From Mansonella perstans (taxonomy: Eukaryota; Nematoda; Chromadorea; Rhabditida; Onchocercidae), in contig JBAMDO010000077.1 in NCBI GenBank assembly GCA_037074765.1, forward strand, positions 1-64,000: a DNA stretch of 64,000 nucleotides. Direction: 5' to 3'. A program made the translations under genes and the position numbers. Below the pieces are notes generated by a model that saw only the letters and a program-made list of their open reading frames with translations, was not told the origin of the DNA and searched no databases. Positions 24,029 through 35,400 of the stretch are shown here, in pieces (the first letter of the stretch is position 1; the number at the start of each line of letters is the position of its first letter).

Positions 24029-26774
24029 TTAAAGTGCTTGAAGTGGACGATTCGAAAAATTTTTCTTCGCAGTAAATTTAGCAACCATAAATTGATCGTA
24101 ATCTTTTATGAACTCGCGCACTTCATCCATCTTTCTGGTAAGTCCAGCTAACGTGAAAAAGTGCAGCAGTGTACGATGAACATAGAGATATTGCTGAAAG
24201 ATATCACGTTCTCACAGGTAGAGCTATCACATGTACGAATAACAATAAATATGGCTTTTCTGTGCCTTATTTACTTATCCTAAATGGATCATCATTGATT
24301 GCATCATTAAACTCAATAGCAATGACAAATATCAAAGAGATTATTAACTTTCTTTTTTAAAAAAAAAGAAAAAACTCCAAGTATCTCAAATTAAAATAAA
24401 ATTAGATTCATTAAGATTGTAATATCAAAAAAGCGAGTCGAAATATGCAAAAATCTAAGAAAATATTTAAAAAATTCAATTTAAAATACAAACACACATA
24501 AATCAAAATATGAAAAAAAGTTTGCATAAAGAAATGACACAAAAAAATTACCAAAATTGATTTAAACATAGCAGTTACCGGAAACAGTTCATAATTCTTT
24601 TAAATTTTGCATAAAATATTATATGAATAATGTACGTACAATGTCATTCTGAATCAAAGAGGCACGTTGTTTGCGTATTTCAGAAAGCATAGAACCCATA
24701 TCACTGTAAGTTTGTTTGCACAAAAATTTTTCAAGAACCAATTCGATGAGTACTAGGCAACCGGTGCGTCCAATACCAGCAGAGCAATGCAGTACTATTG
24801 GCGCCAACGACATTCGTACCTGTTAAATAGCAATTAGATTCAGATTTTACTATTAATGTTTGTCTGAGGTTTTTTTATTTTAATAAGTAAAAAATGAGCA
24901 ATAAATGTTTTTGCGACAGAAAACGATAATTTTCAAAATACATAGATGTAATAATACTTTTAAATTGCTAACATTAAATTTAAAATTTTTTGGATTTAAT
25001 TCCACGAAACAATATCCATTACTGTTTTTATTTTAGCTTAATTCAGTTGAGACTCTATTTCAATTAATTTTTTTTTGGTTTTGATTTTGATCCACTTTTA
25101 TTGGTTCAACGTTAGAAATTCTTTAACTTATTACAACAAACAAAGGAGAGAAAATGTAATAAAAAATCACCACTTCAAGAAGATGCAAGGGACAAGAGTA
25201 GCTATTAGGAACTCCGTGATCAGGCCAACTGGTCCAGTGGAAATGTGTCACAATTATCGAATCCATATCTGACAACTGAACCATAAACGATCGTTCCCAT
25301 ACTTCGCATTCAAAATCCATGCGACGTTTACACTAAAATTTCTCATGATCGACAAAAAATGTTTGAGAAATGATTGGTACAAGATATTACAGAAGGATAA
25401 AGAATTAAATCCAAACTTAATCGCTAAATCAACTTCATCCATACAAATTAAAATTTTCAAAAGTTGAGCTTACTGTAAGGCATTTCACCATAATATCGTT
25501 GTAGTTATCGGTTTCATCAACATCAAATGGAAAGTATTGCGCCGACTTGATATAACCTTTTTCAATAAAATTTGTCAGCATAATAATGTATTTCACTTTT
25601 TCTTGAATAATCATGAACCAAAAATCATAAATAGTACAATCCAAAGGAGCCTGAAATCAGCATTTTGAATTTTCCGATTCAACTAAACATAATCCAAATT
25701 CAGTCTAAATTTTCAAAATTTGCATTATTATTCATCCGGGTGTATTTTTATTGATAATGCATCTGTAAACTTGACTCTGAAATTCTCAAATTTGCAACAG
25801 ATTTTAAATCGGATTTGAATCCAAATTTTCTTGCATTATTGTTTTAATAATTCGGTAAGAAATGGATGAAGAAAAAGTAAGAGCCATGAGGAGAAGAAAG
25901 AGTAAGAGCCACCTGAGTGCAGATAAAACGCCGTTCTGAAAAAGGTGTGCTGACATAATTGGCGTGGATATAATCATTACCGGATGGATGATTGTTAAGT
26001 TTCACGCGCGAATCGTTCAAACAAACAACATCCCGGTAACGATTTCGGTCTTAACATCATTTTCGTATTTTGAAAAGCTTGAAAAACTGAAGAATTTTGA
26101 AAATTTCTGGCTTTCAAAACTCTAGCAAAATGATTTGATCTAAAAGACGTCCAAAACGATCAAAATCAGTTTGTGCCCCAAAAATCAGCAGAAAAAATCA
26201 GATAAATAACAGTTTTTCCAGCTGGAATGAATTTTTAAGTGGTGTTTATATTTCGTGTCTTAAAAGATAATGGAATGACGACAGATGTGTTTTTACCGGA
26301 ATTTTGTTTAGTCGCAAAAATGCTATAACTGTTTTTTGATGGCTTCGTTATAGAATATAATGCCATGAATTCATCGCTTAGACCTTTTATGCCTTTCCCA
26401 AGCATAACTTTGATCCATTCCTCCACCTCAAATAATTTTTATTAAAAGTTCAAATGTGTTTCAACCTATAAGAGTTATAGATTCATTAGAAGGGAACAAT
26501 TATTACCAAGCCAGATCAAAGAGGCACTTATGACTTCGATCCGAAAGGTTTTTAATATAAAAATCTCTAATTGATGATTTTTTTCTGCTCATTTCTTATA
26601 TTTGACCCTTGACTTATGTAACAAATAATCGCATGAGGTCATCTTCGATAAACAGTCTTATAAGAAATATTAACTGACCAAATCATCAATGCTGAGTTCC
26701 TCAGTTAATGAGATATTTTCAAACTCCTCATTCTTATTCGCTTCGTCACTTTCGTTGATTCGCGAACTTTTCAT
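24029..26774 (-). CDS. Single-domain protein tyrosine phosphatase, catalytically intact (348 aa)
   Basis: A cytosolic, non-receptor phosphatase that should remove phosphate from tyrosine residues. Seven exons (26774-26679, 26426-26297, 26049-25913, 25650-25474, 25332-25171, 24819-24640, 24193-24029) join in phase to 349 codons including the stop. Motifs appear in order: NRYRDV (phosphotyrosine-loop type, about residues 78-83), HFHWTSWPDHGVP (WPD loop, general acid Asp about 218), HCSAGIGRTG (P-loop, nucleophile Cys about 246 and Arg about 252), and SLIQNDIQYLYVHR (Q-loop glutamine). The length and the lack of leader, membrane segment or extra domain match the expanded short-PTP family of nematodes, several of which are reported as male- or sperm-associated. 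The start is the first ATG after an acceptor-like TTTCGCAG. The frame is also open upstream to that acceptor, so the exon could be a trans-splice leader site or continue a 5' exon. Substrate unknown. Confidence 0.9.
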
Positions 26775-29490
26775 TATTTTATCCTTAACTTTCGACTCTG
26801 AGATTCTGCGAAAATAAAGACATAAATAGCTGAAGTATCGAAGAAAAACTGCATGTGTTCAGTCTCTTACTTTTTAATTTATCAATGACCTAAATTAGTT
26901 ATTAAAGATTTGTTTAGGTTTGACTCGCAATCGATCATATTTAGTTGCACCACCTTTCCAATATTTATTTAATGAATTTTAAGACTCCTTCATCATGATT
27001 CAATTCTTTCGTCTTCCAACGTCACTTTCTTAAAGTACATATGTTAGGCTTTTCTATTTATTAAAGTTCCACCCTTACGCTTAGGCTTACATCATATTTA
27101 AAAACGAAGTGCATCAGATCTGACTGACCGTTTCGAAAAATCATCACCGCCTTCCGTGGTATCCGTTTTTGATAATGCAGAGTTGAAACTCATCTTTGTC
27201 CCCAATTCATGCATCGCTGTTTTCCGCCGTACAATCTTTAATAATCCTAATACGACTGTACCCAAGTTGGGTGTGAAATCAGATTGTTGCAGGCCTATGG
27301 CGTATTACTGCCATGAATTAAATGCTACTTTGTCTTTATCCCATTATCGTATTTTGGCAGATATTTCTTACAAACAGATTAATTGACTGAAGTTTTAAGA
27401 AACCACCTTTCTGCGCTTCTCATAGCACATCACATCAAGCAACCAACACTTACAATAAAACAAGAAACTATCGCATTTCAATTTGTCAATTTGATTGTTT
27501 GTAGCGACGGAATGGTAAAACTAAAATCATGTCTTAAAATATGCAAATTTTACCGCTATTATGCATCCGCACTTGTATGCCTGAAAGTTAAAACGTTAAT
27601 TAGTGTCCATGTTGTATGATAATCCAACATAACAAATCATCTAATCTTCTTCACATTAACAGTATTGCAACAGAGTCATAAAAACTTCTAAATATCCTAC
27701 TCTGTTCAATTTCAAATGTCGGAAGAACGATACACAGTAATGGCGTAAAAGTTAAAAATTCTCATAAAAGCATCCCCTCAATATCGAAAAAACCTGCAAG
27801 AGCAAAATTCACATTCTTTATTAAAATTTTACAAAAACTATAGATACATTTTCAGAGCAAATAAAATTAAAAAACAAAAGGAATTTTAAAAAGGGCAAGA
27901 TTGCGTCCCACTGAAATGAGCAAAATGATAAAACAGACAACTTCAAACCCACTATACCATTTTTCTGTGCACTGTTACCGGAATAAGACATCACTCAGAA
28001 AATTAAAATTTAAAAGCTACGATTGGTAACGATTGGTAAGCAATTAAATAAAAAATAACTAGGCATTCCAAAATCGCGATTAGAAAAGGAAAAAAAGCAA
28101 TATTTGTCATTAGAATTTAACAGAAACAATTAGCAATACAAATCGAGAAAGAACAAACTTCCGACAGCGGAGATGCTTTTCAATAAATACCACAGGGAAA
28201 GCACTCCAAGATGAAAGTTCTTGAATTACAACATTAAAAATCAGATAAAACATTGTACAAAGCTGAAATAGAGCAAAACACATTTGGTATGCAACTCTAT
28301 TGATTAAAATTTGCCATTTAAAAAGACACTGGTTAGCAAACGAAGGAAATTTTATCGTCAAAGCTGAAAAAATGATGCATCAGCGTATTAGCTGAGATCG
28401 TGCAACGACAATAAAGACGAAAATTTAATGAGTCTTCGATTTCTGCAAGCAGCAGTCTCAACCATATATGATAGAAAACAGATAAAACACTTACCTCAGA
28501 CAAGATGGAGAGCTAGAACTGAAGCGAACAATACCTACTATTATATTAAAAAACTGCTTTCTTACAATTTCAATAGTTTTACCGAGGTGAAAATAATTAT
28601 TCTTTGAGTAATTAAAGCCCGTGATGTAGTGAAGTGAGATCTCTCAAGACCTAACAGCGCACTAACACTGATTATTTTATCAGGAAAGGTGACATCCAAA
28701 AATTGTTAACAATTAACTTAATATTCTTGTAACATTTCTGTAATACCTAGTGAATAAGAACAAAAAAACATATTAAAAAAAATTTTTTCTGAGATCGTCG
28801 TAACGGCATAGACATAAAAAATAAGCAACGCAAACATTCATCACATTTCAAATTTCCATGTATGAAAAATTAAATTACATGTTTGCGCAATATGATGAAA
28901 AAGGATCTCGTGAAAGTGAAATAAATTGCAGATTTCAATAAATTCTGCAACGAATTTACATATGTAAGGAATGCTACATTCGCTTTCCTTAAAACCGACA
29001 CTTTTGCAACGACAAACCCGATTTCAAAATATGCGCAACTTCTCGAAACTTCGATGAGATCCTTCTCCGTTCGCAAAACTTGTTCGATTTTTCAAAATAT
29101 CACTGAGAGGACTGCAAAACGATATAGCTATTTCCGTAACTTTTCAAATGCAAAGAAGTTTTTAGAATTTTTGTTCCAAATGAAATTTAAAATTCTAGCT
29201 ACTGCAATTGAAATGTTTCATAACTCAAATCTAAACAACATATATAGAACATGAGCACAAAATATGAATAAATTATGCTGATGTTATTCCTCCTGAAAAT
29301 GGACTGCTCAGTTATCTATTCTCCTGATACCAGAAACTTCATGAAACTAACATAACAAACTGCAAATTGTAGCTGTTAGAATTACCTCTGTTAAGCCTTA
29401 AACTTATTTACTGGACCAGTAATTTTGCTATCCAGTAAACAAATAGCAGAATTATGCAGTTAGTCCAGTAAACAAAACAATTCTGCTAGT
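26775..29490. other. 2.7 kb between the phosphatase gene and the insulin receptor substrate gene
   Basis: No coding region recognised. The minus-strand sequence CTGAG|GTAAGTG near 28495 is a strong donor-like site and could end a non-coding 5' exon of the phosphatase gene, but this cannot be shown from sequence alone. Confidence 0.5.
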
Positions 29491-29496
29491 TTTATT
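29491..29496 (-). terminator. ist-1: Polyadenylation signal AATAAA overlapping the stop codon of the insulin receptor substrate gene
   Basis: On the minus strand the end of the reading frame reads CGATAAATAAAA. The last base of the stop codon TAA is the first base of a canonical AATAAA. If used, the 3' untranslated region would be only about 15-25 bases. A downstream signal may be used instead. Confidence 0.5.
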
Positions 29497-32400
29497 TATC
29501 GAATGAAATCGAAGCTTACGTCCACAGAAACAAATTCTAAGTCAGGATCGGGATTCAGTATCCTTCCTTGTTCTCGCTCACCGTCACCATTGTTATTATC
29601 TTCATTAGAAACTTTCTTTTGAGTATGTTCATTGTTTTCGGATTTCCTATCCGCTTTGTCGCAGGTTTCTTGCTCTCCGTGGTTCTCAACCCAATCAGTA
29701 TCTCTAAAATTACAATTTTTTCCATTAACAACCAATCGAATATTCATTAGAAGGTTTAAAAAGACTCAACATCTTTTCAGCTAAACAACATAAGTCATAA
29801 TATCATTATGAACTACAAAGGTTAAACAAACTTTGCAGGAGACGATCTCCCTGATAAGCTTTCTTGTATTGTTTCGAAAATCTGTGAATTACGAGAATCT
29901 GGATAACCATTGACACACAGTTGTCCTTCATAACTAACACGTGGTGAACTGATATGGAACTCCGATACATCTGCTGGATCTCGTATAACATAATCATCTG
30001 CTTCATCAAATTCCTTTGGTATGAAAGCTGAGTTATTGACTGAAATTGCTTTCATCACAAAGACAATCTCAATCCAATATATAAACTTTCGGCAATTTTT
30101 CTTACCATATTAAGGAATAACCGATAGTAACAGAAAAAGAACTATGCAATACTTCATTACTATACACAAATCTCTATAATTTAACTTTTAAAGATTCTAC
30201 TTTTTCTATACCATTAAGTAATATCTTCTACTTCATTACCGTGGTAGAAACTACAAAGTAAACATAAAAGGGGAAATATTTACATTTCCATATTTCTAAG
30301 AATATTGGAATATGAAATGATAATCAAAAAACCACTTAAAATTGCCATCAAGAAAAAAATTGTAAGTCTAACCATTCCTTAAAGCTTTTTCGCGTCTCAA
30401 TTTCATATTTCTCATCGTATTCCACAACCTTATTTAGAACTTACAGTTTACGGCTAATATTACTCTAAATATTGAGTTAAAAAAAATGAAATGCTTTACA
30501 TATACACAAAAACGATGATCATAAGCTAACATTGTTCCCTACATCGTTCATATGTACATCGTGACGGAAGTGCTGAAATACACTCGCTTTCTGCATCCGC
30601 AGCATGCATGGCAACATCGCTTGTATCGCGTAATCCATAACACCGTTGTCCACAACCAAAGGATGAAGTTCGTGATCTGGAAAAGCTAGAAAATAACAAT
30701 AAATAAAGTAAGTTTTACTTATAACAACAGTGTGCTCATTGCTGTATTTCTGTATTTTCAATGAAATATGATAACTTCTACAACAGTCGGTTTTTATGTG
30801 GCAAAACAAATTAAGAAGGTAAATAGAGAAATATACCTCGACGAACTATCGACGCTGTGTAATGAACTACTTGCTGACTTGCCAAGTGATAAGCCACCAC
30901 CACCGAAATCTACTGGGACGTGATCACCTGTAGGATCATTGCTCACGTGACGTTTATAATATGGAGTTGAAAGTCCTGACCCTATACTTCCTGATCGAAC
31001 TGAAATTTACATTTTAATTCAAAAGGATGAAAAAGTACAGAAACCATATCATAACTCCACGCCTAAATAAAGAATAAAAATCCAACACTCTATTTCTTTT
31101 CTGATAATTTTGTTAAGAAAATAAGTCTAACTAAGATTAAAATATCTTCAGGACTACCAAATCTAGTACAATTTAATACAGTCATCTAGCCAGTTTGATC
31201 GGCTAACACGAGATAATCTCGATTCGCACACAATTAACAGTCGTATGTCTATGCACAGTTCGAGTAAAAGCTCTGTACCACAATAAGTGTTTAGGTTCAG
31301 CTAAGTGAACAAATAAGGATTTGTTATGACGCATCTTACTGTGATTTAAGTTATTATGATCACAAGTACGCCATTCAGTATCATATATAACAGTAAAAAA
31401 AAAAAAAAACTAAAATAAATCGTAAAAGAAAATATTAAATTACAGCAAGAAGAAAAATAATACCCCTCATTTGTTTAAACAAAATGAAACGAAGCAGGCG
31501 AAACTTACCACGAGACACTGGATCTTGAGGTGTTGAAGGCAATAAGGAAGAATTTGGGGAATGGACGAGTGGCAGACCAGTTGAACTCGTTGATGCTTGA
31601 GATGTATTCGATAAACGATGTGCACGCGACATAAAGTCCCGAGATAGCTTTCGAAATGGCTTTCTGCAATTATATTATATTTTGCTCAAAAGTCTAATAG
31701 ATAAAGGAAAAAGTTTATTCATTTAGTAATGAATAAAATTTTTCGAGCTAATGAGTATTTTCTCACATCTCTCGGGGTTTTTTAAAACCTACATTACCTA
31801 TGTAGTATATATATATATATATAAGAGTCTAAAATTTAACATACTGAAACCACGATTTGCTGCTGCCTAATGAAAAAGCCCTCTTTCGAGCATCTTCTTG
31901 AGAAACACAGGTTGATGATGATGGCTTATTTGATTGATGCATGTCGTCGCTTTCTAACAAGGTTCCACTATTACGTCTGTAACAAAAACAATCATGAGGT
32001 TAAAAACAGTGTGATCAAAGAAATGAAAGAGAAAATTGAAGAGATTCGAAATATGATAATTTACGGGATATCAGCAATATTGCCGCTTACAGAAAATCAG
32101 GTACTGGAGAACTGTGTTCGGGATACATCAGTTTTCTTCTTGAACGCCGCGGTTGCTGATGTAGAATATGTGATGTACCGAAAGAATATGCTCTGAATAA
32201 ATATTTATGAAGATTCCATGAAAAAATTTTACTTCAAGAAAGGCAGCGAATTATTAGGATTATCAGAACGTCAAAATGAGGAATTTACCGCGGTGCACCG
32301 TTTGCTGCCATTGAAGAATAGCAACTATCACTGCTGTCAGACACATACGATCGCACTTCTTCCAAATTGAATTGTGGCTCTCCTGAAAACATAAATTATA

Positions 32401-35400
32401 GAAGATGTCACGTAAGAATTTATCGCGAATAAATATTTCACTCCAATTTTTTCCCTGTTCCACCCAATACTTCACCACCACTATGTTCTCTCTTCAGACC
32501 AAACTTATGTTTCTAAAAAGCTCTTAATTCCGCTAGGCATTCAAGCTTCCTTTCAATTCGTACTGATAAAGTCTTTTTCTTAATAATTATAATGAAAAGT
32601 TAAAATCACCACCTAATGATAGACCAAGATGCGAAGCACTTCCCGATGACCATGAATTCATTTCCATAGGAGCATATTCTAAATTATCTCCAGATGCATC
32701 CTCTGATACTGAAAATGATAGTTTCAATTCAAATCAGAAGTTTATTAATTTTCTTACCAACAGCTGTACACTGGTATGTTCGTTGCTTTTTCATCTCCTA
32801 TCCAAAAAAATGATAAAGAAAATTACTGGTATGATCTTTCATTGTATTAAATAATAAAAAATTGAACAGGTAAATTTGGAAAACAATAAAAAAAGCAGAT
32901 AAAAATAGCAGCAAATATATTGGAAACGGTATAATTCTAATAAAATCCTTCAAAATGTACAGTTATTATATACTAAAATCTGATTAATCTGGTCTCCATT
33001 ATATACGATATTTTGTCACTTCATTTTGTCAACTCATGAATTGCAAAAATTAAATCTAGAAGGATTTTTAACTATCATAATTACCCATAAAACGAAAGCA
33101 AACAATTTTGGTCGCTTCGTTAATAATGCTAAGAAATAGCCTTCGATAATATACATGAACATTTTCTAAATTCAGGAAAATATTTTGGGAAATTCTGTTG
33201 AAATATTTGCACATATTTTCCTGACTTTCATTTCTCTTCAATTTCGCAAAGACCTATAAAATATCAGTGACTATTACTTTCGCCAGGTGTTGTCTGCAAG
33301 AAATCATCATTGGTACTCGTGCTTCCGGCAACTGAATATGAAGTCCCGTCGGTATGATCATCACATTCGGGTTGTCCACTGGCTGTCGAGATAACTTCAC
33401 TAGATTCCGAACAAGGCGCGAACTGCTGCTTCGATATGAACGAATGCGTTCGTGCAGTAGTTGCTTTAATCTTTCGCTCCATATTTGTTTTAGCAGTCTT
33501 AGCATTTGCTACTTCTTCCAAATCCGTCCGTAACGTGCCACCGCTGTAATCTTATTTTCAATTTTAAAACCTCATGAAGTAAAGTTTAAAAAATGTCCTC
33601 GAGCACACACTATTCAGTAAGAAGACGTGACTTCATTGCTTACACATGTAACAATAAGAGATCCAAAAAGTGAAAGAGAAATGAGATAAAATAATATTAA
33701 ACAAAGGAAACGATAAAAACTTATGAACTGTATTCATAGATTTTTAGCATTTTCTGTGTTTAATCATTCGTTTAACCTGCCCGACCATTCAAATCATGAA
33801 ATTCCGTGCGCTATTCAACTACCAAGCAAATGTTTTCAAATTTTCGTAATTGTCTCCCGCATAAAGTGGAATAAAATAAGAAATGTTGAAGGCTTAACGA
33901 TAAACATTACTGCTACAATGAACTTTTTATCAGCACTACTTCGGGTAATATATCAAGAAGAAAACCTGTCTTCAGTTTCTTCCGTAGCTGAAGATGATGC
34001 AAATGAAGAATAATTTCGAGAAAGATTCGACCAATGCAAACTTCCCAATGATAATTCTGTTGGGAAATACCCTCTGCTCTTCGTCTCACTTCCTTCTCTA
34101 TAATGAATTTATACTTTTTAAACTATTTTGCATAAAACTGAAGTATAAAATTATGAATTAAGAGAAAATCCAGTAGTTGCAAAATGCAACTAACCGGGAA
34201 GGTGCTGATGGCGAAAGAAGTGAAGTTTTCTTTTCGAAACTTCGCGTTCGATCAATTTTCCTAACTAATGAATTCTGCCCAGGTCCCGAATTCCTCAAAC
34301 ATTTTCCCCTGCAAGACTATATCATTAGGAATCCAAAGAACAAACTTTCGGCAAAAGAATTTTGAATGTAAAACATTCAAGTATGTCTAATACCAATGTA
34401 ATACAATAATGTAACCGTTGTTTAAAATTTTAAGACAAAAAAATGAAATTGCTGGAGAAGTACGGGTATAGAAGATAACCAGAATTAGCAACTAAGCCAG
34501 CAATTAAAATAAAAAATAATACAATAACTTAAGGAAAAAATAGAAATAACAGATAAATACTAAACATGAATAAGCAACGCAATTTTTTGAGAATTTTTTT
34601 GTTGCGAGACACCAAAATAATTTCATTAAATTACCGACATATAAAAGTACCTAGCAGTAGTCGAATCAAACCACAAGAAGGAGGGAACATTGAGCGATGG
34701 TGTGTCTTCCTGTGTTCTTTCCTGAATTGCATCTGCAGCCCATTTATAACCACGTAATTGGGCTCGTCGTTCTTTCAGTGATAATTCATCAGGTGTCAAT
34801 TTTCTGATATAACCAGATTATAAATTTTATAAATACAAAAATCTATAATCTACAAAGATTCTACTCTAAGGATATTACTCCGAATACAAAGACTCTACTC
34901 TGAAGGAACCAATTTTAAGAAATGATTCCCGTTTTATACGATATCAGAATCCACAGTCTGCTTTCTAAGGTAGAAAATTACCCAAATGAACCTTTCTTCC
35001 AGAAAAAATGGACAGCGCAATAATAGCCATAAACATTTATTCATTTTCCTCTTCTAACAAGCAATGCTAAATAAAATTACCTCGAAGCTGTGGTTCCTGT
35101 TCTTCGAAGTCCGCTAAGAGTATGAAGTCTGTCACGATGCGAATGATATGTGGAATTTAAGTGTGGTAGTGATCTGAAAAGACAATCGGAAAAAATATGC
35201 TTCAGAATATTCAACCAAATAACTGAAAATTTAAGAATTTTAAATACTCTTTGCTGAGCAAGAAAAAATTGTCCTATATATGTCGAATTCCCCGATCTTA
35301 GGTGGGGAGAGGAATATATCTGAAGCATAACACAAAAGTCCGAAGATACATATATGTTCTAAAAAATTAACCATAGTTTACTGAAATGCAGAAAGAGAAA

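Noticed and set aside
29822..30058. Ending the insulin receptor substrate at the stop at 29822
   Set aside because: A donor AA|GTTTGT just before that stop joins in phase to an acceptor TTTTAG at 29704 and to a further open exon with an AATAAA at its end, so the longer end is preferred. The short form may exist through intron retention.
31870..32196. 108-codon plus-strand frame across the insulin receptor substrate
   Set aside because: It is antisense to well-supported exons on the minus strand and has no independent support.
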